Origin: Polaribacter sp.
GTDB taxonomy: Bacteria; Bacteroidota; Bacteroidia; Flavobacteriales; Flavobacteriaceae
NCBI GenBank assembly: GCA_018663625.1
Contig: JABJPX010000075.1
Span: forward strand, 44,841 to 108,840
Direction of reading: 5' to 3'
DNA: 64,000 nt
Under the pieces are notes generated by a model. That model was not told where the DNA came from. It saw nothing but the letters and a program-made list of their open reading frames with translations, and searched no databases. Positions 1 to 9,031 of this stretch are shown here, piece by piece. A program made the translations under genes and the position numbers. Position 1 is the first letter of the stretch. Every line of letters begins with the position of its first letter.

Positions 1-2455
1 CCAAACGGATGTACTCGTCTCTAAAGGTTAAAATAGCTGAAGGTTCAATTCCGATTAAAGGCGTTTCTTCGGTAATAAGGTCTTTAAAAATTGCAACATT
101 CAAATTACAAATTGCTTTGGCTTGTTTTAAAAATCCTTTAGAAATAAAACTTCTTCCAGATTCTTCATGAGCGATCAATTTTAAATTATAGCCTAATTTA
201 TCAAATAGGTAAAAGGCATCTTTTCCAATTGTGACATCATAAAAATTAGTAAACTCATCACAAAAGAAATAGACCGTTTTTGCATGTGAAGTTTTGGGTT
301 GCTTTTTTACCCACTTTCTCAAGGTTTTTGGAGCTAATTTCGGAACACTTCGTTGCTGCGCAACGCCCATGGCAGCTTTTGCAAAAGGGGTATTTAGAAT
401 CGCATTGGTAAGTGCAGGGGCAATGCTTCCCAATTTATTGTACTTTACATTATTTGCAAATAACTTACTCCTAAAAGAATACCCATTGGTTTCTTGGTAC
501 TGGTATAAGAATTCTGCTTTTAAAGTAGCAATGTCTACATTACTTGGGCATTCAGAAGCACATGCTTTACAGCTCAAACAAAGGTCAAACACTTCTTTCA
601 ATTCAGCGGAATCAAATTTGTTTTTTGCTTCGTTGTTTGTCAATACTTCACGCAACATATTTGCCCTGGCACGAGTGGTGTCTTTCTCGTTTTTAGTAGC
701 TCTGTAACTAGGACACATGGTACCACCAGCAGAAGCAGGTTTTCTACAGTCTCCAGAACCATTACATTTTTCAGCGAGTTTTAGAATCCCTTCACTATCA
801 GAAAAATCTTGAATGGTTTCAATTTTGGGTTCAATCCGATCAATTTCATAACGCAGACTTTCGTCCATAGAAAAGGCATCGGTAATTTTTCCTTTATTGA
901 AAATATTGTTGGGGTCAAAAGCTTTTTTGATACGTCTTAACAACTGGTAATTTTGTTCACCAATCATGAGTGGAATAAATTCGGCACGAACAATTCCGTC
1001 GCCATGTTCACCACTAAAAGAACCTTTATACTTTTTTACTAATTCTGCAGTTTCAGTTGTTATTTTTCGAAATAAAACAACATCTTCTTTCTTCTTTAAA
1101 TTTAAAATCGGACGCAAATGCAATTCTCCAGCACCAGCATGTGCATAATACACCGCTTCTTGCTGGTATTTGTCCATTATTTGCGTAAACTCTTCAATAT
1201 AGGTTGGCAAGTCTTCCAATGCTACTGCAGTATCTTCAATACACGCCACTGCTTTTTTGTCTCCTACCATATTCCCTAGTAAGCCCAAACCTGCTTTTCT
1301 TAAATGGTGTACTTTGGCAATGTCTTTTCCATACACCTTAGGATGATGGTATCCAAAGTTGTTTTCTTTCAAATCGGCAATTAAGTTGTCTGCCAATACT
1401 TCTGTTTCTTCAAGCGTATTTGCAGCAACTTCCAACATTAATACAGCTTCAGGGTCTCCTTGTAAGAAAAACCTGTTTTTAACTTGTTCTCGGTTACTCT
1501 TTGTACAATCTAAAATAGTTTTGTCCATTAATTCACAATTGTACAAATTGTGGTTCATGGCTGTCACGGTAGCAATTAAACTTTCATTGATACTTGTAAA
1601 ATGAGCCGTTACCATAATGCTTTCGGTAGGAGGCAAGACATCTAATTGTAGGGTAATTGCAGTAGAAAAAGCCAAGGTGCCTTCACTTCCAGATAAAAAT
1701 TTCGCAACATTTATAGTAGGGTCTTTTCCACCAAATAAATCAGAAGTTAAAAATTCGTCAACCGCATATCCAGTATTTCTTCGGTGAATTGTTTCTTTAG
1801 GAAACTGTGCTTTAATTTCTTGTTGGTTTTCTTCCGAAGAAAGCTCCGTATAAATTGATCGATAAATACTTCCCTCTAATGTGTTTTCTCGTTTTTTTTG
1901 GTTGAAATCTGCCGAGGAAATTTCATTAAATATTGCTGTTGTTCCATCACTTAAAATGGTGTCTATCTGCAACACTTTATCCCGAGTTACGCCATACTTT
2001 ATGGAGGTACTTCCTGAAGAATTGTTTCCTACCATTCCACCAATCATACAACGGTTGGATGTTGAGGTGTTTGGACCAAAAAACAATCCGAAGGGTTTTA
2101 AGAAAACATTGAGTTCATCTCTTACAATTCCGGGTTGTACCGTAATTGTTTTTGCCAATTCATCAAATTCTAAAATGGACGTAAAGTGTTTTGCAACATC
2201 CACTACAATTCCATCTCCAACACACTGTCCTGCTAAAGAGGTTCCTGCGGTTCTTGGGATCAATGTAATTTGATACTCGGTTGCAAAATCGATGAGTGTT
2301 TTTAGGTCTTTTTCATCTTTTGGAAAGGCAACTGCCATTGGAATTTTTCGATACACAGAAGCATCTGTCGCATAGATGGTTTTATGTAATTCGTCAAATA
2401 AAACGGTACCAGAAAGTGATTGGTGTAATTTTTCTAAAGTTGCATTTGGAATCAT
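1..2455 (-). CDS. FAD-binding and Fe-S D-2-hydroxyacid dehydrogenase (GlcD/YdiJ-like fusion), 3' end outside the window
   Basis: The reading frame is open from an ATG at 2455 down to the window edge, about 818 codons, so the C-terminus is missing. The N-terminal half is a FAD_binding_4 oxidase: it carries the FAD-loop segments PRTAGTSLAGQ and GGMVGNNSSGS, and a FAD-oxidase C-terminal domain ending near SGEHGDG. The second half begins with ferredoxin-like cysteine clusters (CNGSGDCRK...MCPSY and CLSCKACASECP), typical of a GlpC-like two-cluster module. Proteins of this COG0277+COG0247 architecture oxidise D-lactate, glycolate or D-2-hydroxyglutarate and pass electrons to the respiratory chain. 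The exact substrate cannot be read from the sequence. It is divergent from the M14 peptidase gene. The family assignment is firm; the substrate is not. Confidence 0.88.
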   Translation of the reverse strand, partial: MIPNATLEKLHQSLSGTVLFDELHKTIYATDASVYRKIPMAVAFPKDEKDLKTLIDFATEYQITLIPRTAGTSLAGQCVGDGIVVDVAKHFTSILEFDELAKTITVQPGIVRDELNVFLKPFGLFFGPNTSTSNRCMIGGMVGNNSSGSTSIKYGVTRDKVLQIDTILSDGTTAIFNEISSADFNQKKRENTLEGSIYRSIYTELSSEENQQEIKAQFPKETIHRRNTGYAVDEFLTSDLFGGKDPTINVAKFLSGSEGTLAFSTAITLQLDVLPPTESIMVTAHFTSINESLIATVTAMNHNLYNCELMDKTILDCTKSNREQVKNRFFLQGDPEAVLMLEVAANTLEETEVLADNLIADLKENNFGYHHPKVYGKDIAKVHHLRKAGLGLLGNMVGDKKAVACIEDTAVALEDLPTYIEEFTQIMDKYQQEAVYYAHAGAGELHLRPILNLKKKEDVVLFRKITTETAELVKKYKGSFSGEHGDGIVRAEFIPLMIGEQNYQLLRRIKKAFDPNNIFNKGKITDAFSMDESLRYEIDRIEPKIETIQDFSDSEGILKLAEKCNGSGDCRKPASAGGTMCPSYRATKNEKDTTRARANMLREVLTNNEAKNKFDSAELKEVFDLCLSCKACASECPSNVDIATLKAEFLYQYQETNGYSFRSKLFANNVKYNKLGSIAPALTNAILNTPFAKAAMGVAQQRSVPKLAPKTLRKWVKKQPKTSHAKTVYFFCDEFTNFYDVTIGKDAFYLFDKLGYNLKLIAHEESGRSFISKGFLKQAKAICNLNVAIFKDLITEETPLIGIEPSAILTFRDEYIRL

Positions 2456-2665
2456 AGATAGTCCTAAAATATTCGTCTTTTACAAATATCTGAATAAAAA
2501 AAGTCATAATAAGAAGATTCCCAATTAGTTTCAACATTTTTGTTAATTTGATGTTTTCTAATGTATATTTCTAAGAAATTAAGATTTTTTTTGCTCAAAA
2601 ATATTTTTTTTATGGTTGATTTACAAATCGATTGAGGTTCTGTTAGAGAGATATTTTCGAATCCC

Positions 2666-2673
2666 TATATTTG
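2666..2673 (+). promoter_or_regulatory. Bacteroidota -7 element for the M14 peptidase gene
   Basis: TATATTTG is an exact match to the Bacteroidota consensus TAnnTTTG, 24 bases before the ATG at 2698. No clear -33 TTTG is present at the expected distance. It implies a leader of about 20 bases and supports starting the peptidase at 2698, not at the in-frame TTG at 2671 that lies inside this element. The rest of the 242-bp divergent region 2456-2697 is AT-rich, and I see no gene in it. Confidence 0.55.
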
Positions 2674-2697
2674 TTTCACATTCAAATATGTATTCAA

Positions 2698-5190
2698 ATG
2701 AAAAACTTATTTTTATTTTTCTTCTGTATTTCTTTCACCATTTCATCACAAGAAGTAGACTTATCGTATTATCTTCCCAAAGAGGCAACCTACAATCAAA
2801 ACATTCCAACGCCTAAAAGCATCATTGGTCATGAGGTAGGTGAATGGCACATTACTCATGATAAATTGGTTGAATACATGAAGGCCTTGGCAAAAGCATC
2901 TGACCGGATTTCTCTTGAAAACAGAGGCACTACTTTTGAAGGAAGACCTTTACTTTTATTGACCATTACATCCCCTGAAAATCATAAGAACATTACTAGG
3001 ATTCAAGAAAATCATATTCATGGTACCGATAATAGTGACAAAGATGTTTCCAAAGACCCCATCGTTGTCTACCAAGGTTTTTCGATACATGGGAATGAAC
3101 CTAGCGGTTCTAATGCGGCTTTGGCAGTAGCGTATTATTTAGCTGCGGCAAATGATATTGACAATCTCTTAGACAACACCGTGATTCTTTTTGACCCTTC
3201 CTACAATCCAGATGGATTGCAGCGTTTTGCTTATTGGGCGAACACGAATCGGAGTAAAAATATCAATCCAGACCCTAATGATCGGGAATATACTGAGATA
3301 TGGCCACGTGGAAGAACCAATCATTATTGGTTTGATATGAACCGAGATTGGTTGCCAGTGCAATTGCCAGAAAGTCGCGCAAGAATTTCGAGTTTTCATG
3401 AGTGGTTGCCAAATATTTTAACAGATCATCATGAAATGGGCAGTAATTCGACCTTCTTTTTTCAACCTGGAATACAGAGTAGAACCCATCCTTTGACGCC
3501 AAAATTAAATCAAGAACTTACTAAGGAAATTGGAACCTATCATGCAAAAGCATTTGATAAATTAGGGTCTACCTATTATTCTGAAGAAAGTTTTGATGAT
3601 TTTTATTACGGAAAAGGCTCCACGTTTCCAGATATCAATGGAAGTATTGGGATTCTCTTTGAACAAGGAAGTTCTAGAGGCCATGCACAAGAAACGGCAA
3701 ATGGTGTATTGACTTTTCCTTTTACGATTAGAAATCAATTTACCGCAGCTTTGTCCACTTTAGAAGCCGCCAATAAAATGCGTGTAAAAATCTTAGAATA
3801 TCAACAAGATTTTTATAAAGAAGCAAGAAGAACAGGGGAGAAGAAGGCCTTTGTTTTTGGAGATGAAAAAGATGCCGCAAAAAGTTATCATTTGGCTGAG
3901 GTTTTAAAAAGACATCAAATAAAAATTCACGAAGTAAAAGCGGATTTTACGAAAAATGGAAAAACCTTTAAAAAAGGATATAGCTATCTGGTTCCAATGA
4001 ATCAGAAGAATCAACGTTTTGTAAAAGCAATGTTTGATGTTCGAACTCAATTTAAAGACAGCTTGTTTTATGATGTTTCTGCATGGACTTTTAATCACTC
4101 TTTTGGTGTCGATTTTGCAAAGAATATTTCGTTATCTAATGCAGGGAATGAAATTGTCAATTTAGCAATGAAAAAGGGTGGCAATCGTTTATTAAGTTCT
4201 GTTGGTTATTTAATGCCATGGAATGAATATTATGCACCCAAGGCATTGAATACAATCCTTCAAAAGGGAATTCGCGCTAAGGTTTCTATGAAGAATTTTA
4301 AAAATGACGGAATCGATTATGACTACGGAACTATTTTTATTCCCGCGCAAAATCAGCTACTAAAGAAGACCGATTTGTTTGCCTTTTTAGAAGAAGTGGC
4401 TAAAGAAAATCATTTAAATATGAAAGGAGTTACAACTGGGTTGAATGACGGAATTGATTTGGGAAGTAATAATTTCCGAACGATAAAAAAACAAAAAGTA
4501 GCGATGTTAGTTGGAGGGCGAGTTTTTGGAAATGATGCTGGCGAAGTTTGGCACTTGTTAGATCAACGTTTTGATATGTTGTTAACCAAGTTAGATCTAA
4601 GTTATTTTTCACGAACAGACATCCAAAAATATACCACCATCATCATTCCGAATCTTTCTTCTTTAGATAGCACTTCTCAAGACAAACTAAAGACATGGGT
4701 GAAAAATGGAGGGACATTAATTGGCTATCGAAGTGCCGTTAAAATGTTGGCTAAAAATAAATTTATCAGCTTAGCATTTGATACCGTAAAAAGAGAGATG
4801 ACTAAAGGGGTTTCTTTCGAAGAAAAATCATTAAATTCAGGAGCACAGGTAATTGGAGGTGCTATATTTGAGGCGACATTGGATCGTTCTCATCCTATTA
4901 ATTTTGGTTATAAAAATGACAAATTGGCCCTGTTTAGAAATACGACTATTTTTATAAAACCTAATAAAAGAAGTTATAATAATCCGATTCAGTATACAGA
5001 AAATCCGCTTTTAAGCGGTTATATTTCAGCTCCAAATCTTGCTGTTTTGAAAAATTCTGTGCCTTTTCAAGTGCAAAAAATGGGGAAAGGACGTGTTATT
5101 GTTTTTACGGATAATACGAATTTTAGAGCTTTTTGGTATGGTACCAATAAACTTTTAATGAATGCGATCTTCTTTGGGAATCAGATGTAA
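2698..5190 (+). CDS. secreted M14-family zinc carboxypeptidase
   Basis: An 830-residue protein with an N-terminal signal peptide (residues 1 to about 17, ending ISSQ). It belongs to the large Bacteroidota M14-like metallocarboxypeptidases. The HxxE zinc motif HGNE is at residues 131-134, the third zinc ligand is probably His244 or His245 (TDHHEMG), and the likely catalytic Glu is Glu322 (ILFEQGSS). The C-terminal third looks like a class I glutamine amidotransferase/ThuA-like fold often found in this family (segments AMLVGGRVFG and TWVKNGGTLIGY). The likely role is periplasmic or extracellular peptide trimming. The start was chosen at the ATG because it gives a clean signal peptide and lies just after a promoter element. 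No C-terminal sorting domain is evident. Confidence 0.88.
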   Translation: MKNLFLFFFCISFTISSQEVDLSYYLPKEATYNQNIPTPKSIIGHEVGEWHITHDKLVEYMKALAKASDRISLENRGTTFEGRPLLLLTITSPENHKNITRIQENHIHGTDNSDKDVSKDPIVVYQGFSIHGNEPSGSNAALAVAYYLAAANDIDNLLDNTVILFDPSYNPDGLQRFAYWANTNRSKNINPDPNDREYTEIWPRGRTNHYWFDMNRDWLPVQLPESRARISSFHEWLPNILTDHHEMGSNSTFFFQPGIQSRTHPLTPKLNQELTKEIGTYHAKAFDKLGSTYYSEESFDDFYYGKGSTFPDINGSIGILFEQGSSRGHAQETANGVLTFPFTIRNQFTAALSTLEAANKMRVKILEYQQDFYKEARRTGEKKAFVFGDEKDAAKSYHLAEVLKRHQIKIHEVKADFTKNGKTFKKGYSYLVPMNQKNQRFVKAMFDVRTQFKDSLFYDVSAWTFNHSFGVDFAKNISLSNAGNEIVNLAMKKGGNRLLSSVGYLMPWNEYYAPKALNTILQKGIRAKVSMKNFKNDGIDYDYGTIFIPAQNQLLKKTDLFAFLEEVAKENHLNMKGVTTGLNDGIDLGSNNFRTIKKQKVAMLVGGRVFGNDAGEVWHLLDQRFDMLLTKLDLSYFSRTDIQKYTTIIIPNLSSLDSTSQDKLKTWVKNGGTLIGYRSAVKMLAKNKFISLAFDTVKREMTKGVSFEEKSLNSGAQVIGGAIFEATLDRSHPINFGYKNDKLALFRNTTIFIKPNKRSYNNPIQYTENPLLSGYISAPNLAVLKNSVPFQVQKMGKGRVIVFTDNTNFRAFWYGTNKLLMNAIFFGNQM

Positions 5191-5284
5191 GTTCTAACGA
5201 TTGCTAAACAGCGATTGTCAAACTATTTTTAGTGTAACAAAGTTCATAGATACTCGTCAAATGAGTACAACAAATTTTTAAATA

Positions 5285-5443
5285 ATGCATATTTTTAGAG
5301 TATTACTCGCCATATTGTTTCCTCCATTTTCTGTCATAGATAAAGGATGTGGTTCTTTTGTAATTACTTTTTTGTTAACCCTTTGCGGATGGATTCCCGG
5401 GGTCATAGCCGCTTTGGTTATTTTAAACAATCCTAAAAATTAA
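5285..5443 (+). CDS. yqaE: YqaE/Pmp3-family small membrane protein
   Basis: A 52-residue gene that I translated directly (MHIFRVLLAILFPPFSVIDK, then a second hydrophobic stretch). It has the two-transmembrane hairpin and the hallmarks of the YqaE/Pmp3 family: FPP after the first half-helix, a glycine-rich turn (KGCG), LTLCGWIPGVIAAL in the second helix, and a short hydrophilic tail. Family members respond to salt, cold or membrane-potential stress in yeast, plants and bacteria; the mechanism is unknown. Its stop codon overlaps the stop of convergent csaA by 4 bases. Its length is normal for the family. Confidence 0.88.
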   Translation: MHIFRVLLAILFPPFSVIDKGCGSFVITFLLTLCGWIPGVIAALVILNNPKN

Positions 5444-5778
5444 TTAATTTGCTCGCCGTTTTTAACAGGTTTACTAGCTTGTAATAAGACAACTTCTCCA
5501 TGGGTATTGTAAATTCCCAATACCAGACATTCACTCATGAAATTTGCAATTTGCCTCGGTTTGAAATTTAAAATTGCAGAAACCTGTTTGTTTAGCAATG
5601 CTTCTTTCGTATACAAATCGGTGATTTGTGCACTCGATTTTTTGATACCCAATTCTCCAAAATCTATTTTCAATTGATAGGCAGGTTTTCTTGCTTTTGG
5701 GAAATCGTTGACTTCGATAATAGTACCAACACGAAGATCTACTTTTAAAAAGTCTTCAAAATTTATTTCTGGTTTCAT
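5440..5778 (-). CDS. csaA: CsaA-type tRNA-binding/chaperone protein
   Basis: A 112-residue single OB-fold protein of the CsaA/EMAPII tRNA-binding family. Visible family features are the N-terminal DFLKVDLRVGTI, the central KIDFGELGIKKSSAQIT and the C-terminal SECLVLG. In Bacillus CsaA has protein-export chaperone activity and binds tRNA-like structures. The ATG at 5778 matches the usual family start. An in-frame upstream TTG would add 13 lysine/asparagine-rich residues with no family counterpart, so I rejected it. It converges on yqaE and is followed upstream by a DUF962 gene in the same direction. Confidence 0.9.
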   Translation of the reverse strand: MKPEINFEDFLKVDLRVGTIIEVNDFPKARKPAYQLKIDFGELGIKKSSAQITDLYTKEALLNKQVSAILNFKPRQIANFMSECLVLGIYNTHGEVVLLQASKPVKNGEQIN

Positions 5779-5844
5779 AGAATTATTTTTAAGGTGCTTG
5801 TTTTTTTTAAGTAACAAGAGGAGTAAGAATTTTATTCGGAGGGA

Positions 5845-6312
5845 TTATTCTTTTTTCTTTCCTAATTTCTGAATCACCCAAAGTGGTCCAATCAACAGAA
5901 ACTGTAAATCTTTGGCAAAGGAAGGTTTTAAACCTTCTACATTATGTCCCCAAAATTGACCAATCCACGCCAAAACAAAAATGATGATGGAAGTGTATAA
6001 TAAATTGACATTGTTCCCTAACCAAAAATTACCAACAATCGCTAATAGCATTATAAAGAGCATCTCTATGAAATACCAAAAGCCCAACCTGAGGTAAAAA
6101 AGAGAAACCAACAGTCCAAAAACAAGTCCCCAGTTTTCTACAATCGGATTGTATATGTGAAATGTATTTTCTAGAAAAGTAGTTGGAATGCTCATTAATA
6201 ATCCAAAAACACTAAAGAAAATTAAAGGAACACAGATATAGTGTACCTTTTGGTTGGTTTCATTTTGGTGGCTAACGGCATACTCGTCAAACCATTGTTT
6301 TGCTGTTTTCAT
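5845..6312 (-). CDS. DUF962/Mpo1-like membrane protein
   Basis: A 155-residue integral membrane protein with about four hydrophobic segments. It shows the DUF962 signature: an N-terminal WFDEYAVSHQNETNQKVHYICVP block with conserved histidines, and the C-terminal GQFWGHNVEG followed by LLIGPLWV. Yeast Mpo1 of this family is an Fe(II)-dependent dioxygenase that alpha-oxidises 2-hydroxy fatty acids. Residues H16, H24 and H124 (of WGHNVEG) would be candidate metal ligands by analogy. Bacterial substrates are not known. No partner genes nearby point to a pathway. Confidence 0.85.
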   Translation of the reverse strand: MKTAKQWFDEYAVSHQNETNQKVHYICVPLIFFSVFGLLMSIPTTFLENTFHIYNPIVENWGLVFGLLVSLFYLRLGFWYFIEMLFIMLLAIVGNFWLGNNVNLLYTSIIIFVLAWIGQFWGHNVEGLKPSFAKDLQFLLIGPLWVIQKLGKKKE

Positions 6313-6416
6313 TTCTTTAAAATATATTTTAAAGATATTGATATTTTTTAGAAAAAAAACTATAGAAGGAATGAAAAGTAAGATTAGATTTTTTTTCTGT
6401 ACATTTTAGATATGAA

Positions 6417-6953
6417 TTAGACCCAGTTCTTACGAATTAAAAGCTGTTCTATGTGTGCAAAATGATGCTGACAGTGCCAAGCATAAATTCCTGTATTTTC
6501 TTTAAGTGTAACTTTTTCATTGTTTGATGGATGAATAAAGGATTTTTCAAAATCAGTTTTAGAAAGCCCTTTTAAAAGATAAACCCATTTTGCATGCAAC
6601 GCTTTTAATCCATTGATAGAAAGTGAAATAGGCGCTGATTTTGAATCATGTAGTGTTGCCCAATGCCCTTCAAAATAAGCTTTTATAATGGGGGAATCTT
6701 CTGTAAGCCCCCATTTAAAACGTGTGTAAGAATTATGATGACTGTCATAGCAATGATGGACAACCTGTCTCACAGTCCATCCGTTTTCTCTGTAAGGCGT
6801 GTCAAGTTGTTGTGGATTAAGATTTACTGTAAGTGCGTCTAATTTTTGAGGAAATTTTTCAATAGTGCTAATCCAATGTGCAAGGTCTTTTTGTTCTATT
6901 TCTTTTGGAATTGAAGCTCGTCCAATCGGGAATCGTAAGTTTTCTAAGTCCAT
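6417..6953 (-). CDS. YfiT/DinB-superfamily putative thiol-dependent metal hydrolase/transferase
   Basis: A 178-residue four-helix-bundle protein closely resembling Bacillus YfiT: the FPIG N-terminus, YRENGWTVRQVVHHCYDSHHNSY, RFKWGLTED and C-terminal YAWHCQHHFAHI. The three metal-binding histidines expected for the family are His67, His160 and His164. YfiT/BstA-like proteins are proposed bacillithiol or other thiol S-transferases, but several DinB proteins have no known reaction. Its start lies one base after the stop of the upstream TPR lipoprotein gene (6954), so the two are probably co-transcribed. Confidence 0.87.
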   Translation of the reverse strand: MDLENLRFPIGRASIPKEIEQKDLAHWISTIEKFPQKLDALTVNLNPQQLDTPYRENGWTVRQVVHHCYDSHHNSYTRFKWGLTEDSPIIKAYFEGHWATLHDSKSAPISLSINGLKALHAKWVYLLKGLSKTDFEKSFIHPSNNEKVTLKENTGIYAWHCQHHFAHIEQLLIRKNWV

Positions 6954-7634
6954 TTATTTTTGAGTGATTTTTTTTAATTTATTTTTTGACACTCGTTTTT
7001 CAGGATTAATTGCCAATGCTTTTTTGAGATGATCAATCGCATTTACAGTATCCCCTTTCTTTAAAAATGCATCCGCTAAACTGTCAAAAGTATTTGAGCT
7101 TTTAGGATACAGTACCGAATTTATTTTGAAGACTTCGATAGCTATGTCAACTTCTTTTTGATTGAGATGTGCATAGCCCAATTTATTTAATTGGCGTTCT
7201 CGGATTACGGGATTTAATGCGTCTTTTTTTTGGATTGCTATAAACGCTTTTAAGGCATTTTTAAAATCTTTTAAAGCTAAATATTCATTAGGTGTTTTCT
7301 CACCCGAATTCATCTTTTTAAAATGATACCTAATGTTTTTATGTTCCTTTTTTGATGCTAATTCAATATGTGTTTTTGGAAGACTTACAAAAACTATTTT
7401 CTCATTCAATTCTTTCATATAAAAAGAACTATCATTTACCTTTAGTGGAGAAATACGTTCGTTTCCTCTCCATTTTACATACAAGACTTTCTCTTTAAAA
7501 TAAACTTCTAAAACTTCATTGACATTAAATAAATACCGCCCAGTAGTTTCTTTTATAAAGTCATCGGAGTTTTTTTGAGAGGTACAGTTTGCCAATGTTA
7601 CCAGAAATAATAGTAGGTAGGAATATTTTCTCAT
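6954..7634 (-). CDS. TPR-containing lipoprotein
   Basis: A 226-residue protein with a lipoprotein signal peptide; the lipobox is LANC with Cys17, followed by TSQKNSDD. The central part (about residues 25-110) resembles beta-strand-rich Bacteroidota domains of unknown function. The C-terminal half contains two to three TPR-like helical repeats (FDSLADAFLKKGDTVNAIDH and LKKALAINPEKR). It probably sits in the envelope as a protein-binding scaffold. It is followed immediately by the YfiT-like gene. I cannot assign a partner or pathway. Confidence 0.75.
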   Translation of the reverse strand: MRKYSYLLLFLVTLANCTSQKNSDDFIKETTGRYLFNVNEVLEVYFKEKVLYVKWRGNERISPLKVNDSSFYMKELNEKIVFVSLPKTHIELASKKEHKNIRYHFKKMNSGEKTPNEYLALKDFKNALKAFIAIQKKDALNPVIRERQLNKLGYAHLNQKEVDIAIEVFKINSVLYPKSSNTFDSLADAFLKKGDTVNAIDHLKKALAINPEKRVSKNKLKKITQK

Positions 7635-7746
7635 TTCTTCGCTTTGTATTTTGTTTTATAAGACGTTTGCACCTGTATTTATGTTACTTTTTTTCAAAAT
7701 TTAACTTTTTATTGTATAATTCGTTTAAATTCAAATTTCATAATAT

Positions 7747-8236
7747 ATGAAACAGTATTCATTATTTTATTGGCGATAATGGAACACCAGGAAAGGTTGC
7801 GCAAAACCCTTATTCTAGATTGACTGTGACTTTATATCAAGGAGGTGAAAATGTTCCGATGATCGTTTCAGGAGTTGATGTAAGGCGACTTGGAGAAAGA
7901 GAAGATGCTTTGGTTCATACGACTGACTTGTTTGCAACAATAGCAAATATTACAGGAGTTTCTGTATCAGAAATTCAAAATAGCAAGAGTTTTTACCCAC
8001 AATTAACTTCTGCTACCAATGATGGTAGATCGTTTGTGTATACCGAAATAGTAGATGGATATGCAATTCGAAATGCAACCTATAAATTAATAAAGTATGA
8101 CAATGGAGATGAGGAATTGTACAACTTAGTACAGGATCCTTACGAGAATCGTAATTTAATAGGAACAACATTATCTGCTGAAGCAACCAATGAAAAAGCA
8201 AATTTAATTTCCGAAGCGATTGCCATTCGAAATTAA
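7747..8236 (+). pseudogene. arylsulfatase remnant: C-terminal half only, with an out-of-frame ATG leader
   Basis: From 7751 an open frame reads NSIHYFIGDNGTPGKVAQNP and continues through TLYQGGENVPMIVSG, TTDLFATIANITGV and a C-terminal YKLIKYDNGDEELYNL..DP block, ending at the TAA at 8234-8236. This is the second half of a type I sulfatase of the alkaline phosphatase superfamily. The N-terminal half with the C/S-x-P-S-R formylglycine site is absent, so the product cannot be catalytic. An ATG at 7747 opens a different frame (MKQYSLFYWR, stop at 7777-7779), as if the original 5' end was joined out of frame to the 3' part by an internal deletion. In the sulfatase frame the first possible start is the TTG at 7820. 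Confidence 0.8.
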
Positions 8237-8248
8237 ATTTGCTTTTTT
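8193..8248. terminator. strong bidirectional terminator, 18-bp stem, embedded in the sulfatase remnant's 3' end
   Basis: The arms at 8193-8210 and 8230-8247 are perfectly complementary (core GCAAATTTAATTT with AAATTAAATTTGC, extended by A5/T5), with a 19-base loop. The left arm and loop are coding sequence for the last residues of the sulfatase remnant. A T-run follows on the plus strand and an A-run precedes it, so it can also end leftward transcription from the DUF4369 operon. Confidence 0.75.
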
Positions 8249-8277
8249 AGTATTTTGGAAGTAATATAATAACCTTC

Positions 8278-8991
8278 TTATTGCTTTACTACCGATTCAT
8301 TTTTCTTAATGTTTGTTACATATTCATTAAAGCGCTTTCCATATACTGAATTTTTTATTTTTTCAGAAAAAGAATTATTAACGGTATCTAACATCTGAGT
8401 GCTTGCATTGTAGAGTTCGGTAAGTCCAATATAAGGAGCTGCTTCAAAATCAGCATTTGAAATCGCATAATTGGCAACAAATAAAACCCTACGTCTTGTC
8501 AATTTATTGTAGTCGGCATCTAACTTTTTCATGACTGCTTCGTCTCCAGATTTTTTTGCTTCAAAATCTTTTTGAATGAAATCCAAACGCTGGTTCACAA
8601 AGCGTCTGTTTATTTTGTTGAATTTATCTAAAACAACTTGGTTTTTAGAGCCACTAATCTCTGGACTTAAACCAAATTTCTCAATCTTATCATTAATTGT
8701 AATCACACCTTCTTCTCCAAAAAACAAAATTCTTTCTTTAGCATTTGATCCTTCAAAAGTTAAGAAAAATAATTCTGGTGCATCTATATTGTCTACAAGT
8801 CTATAGGTGTTATCTCCTAGAATAGCAACAGAGTCTACAGAAATCAATACTGTATCTTTCATTTTTTGTAGGTATAAAGTTCCTTTTTTAAGACCTTCAA
8901 TTTTACCTTGAACAACCATGTTTCCATTTTTCTCAGTAGCGCAAGCAACGATTAAAATAGCAAATACAATCACTGTAATAATTTTCTTCAT
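8278..8991 (-). CDS. DUF4369-domain lipoprotein
   Basis: A 237-residue lipoprotein. The signal peptide starts MKKIITVIVFAILIVAC, with the lipidated Cys in IVAC. The N-terminal half matches DUF4369, the domain that precedes thioredoxin-like domains in many Bacteroidota proteins (VVQGKIEGLKKGTLYLQK and FEGSNAKERILFFGEEGVITI). The C-terminal half is a charged helical region without a TlpA-type CxxC, so this is a stand-alone version. The ATG at 8991 was preferred to one eight codons upstream because it starts directly at the signal peptide. It is the last gene of the leftward cluster beginning at 14208. Function unknown; envelope location inferred. Confidence 0.8.
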   Translation of the reverse strand: MKKIITVIVFAILIVACATEKNGNMVVQGKIEGLKKGTLYLQKMKDTVLISVDSVAILGDNTYRLVDNIDAPELFFLTFEGSNAKERILFFGEEGVITINDKIEKFGLSPEISGSKNQVVLDKFNKINRRFVNQRLDFIQKDFEAKKSGDEAVMKKLDADYNKLTRRRVLFVANYAISNADFEAAPYIGLTELYNASTQMLDTVNNSFSEKIKNSVYGKRFNEYVTNIKKNESVVKQ

Positions 8992-9031
8992 TTTATCTGT
9001 GTTTTTCGAATGCAAATATGCTGAATTTTAT

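Noticed and set aside
1881..2273. Plus-strand open frame of 130 codons
   Set aside because: It is antisense to the well-supported FAD/Fe-S oxidase gene and its translation has no protein-like features.
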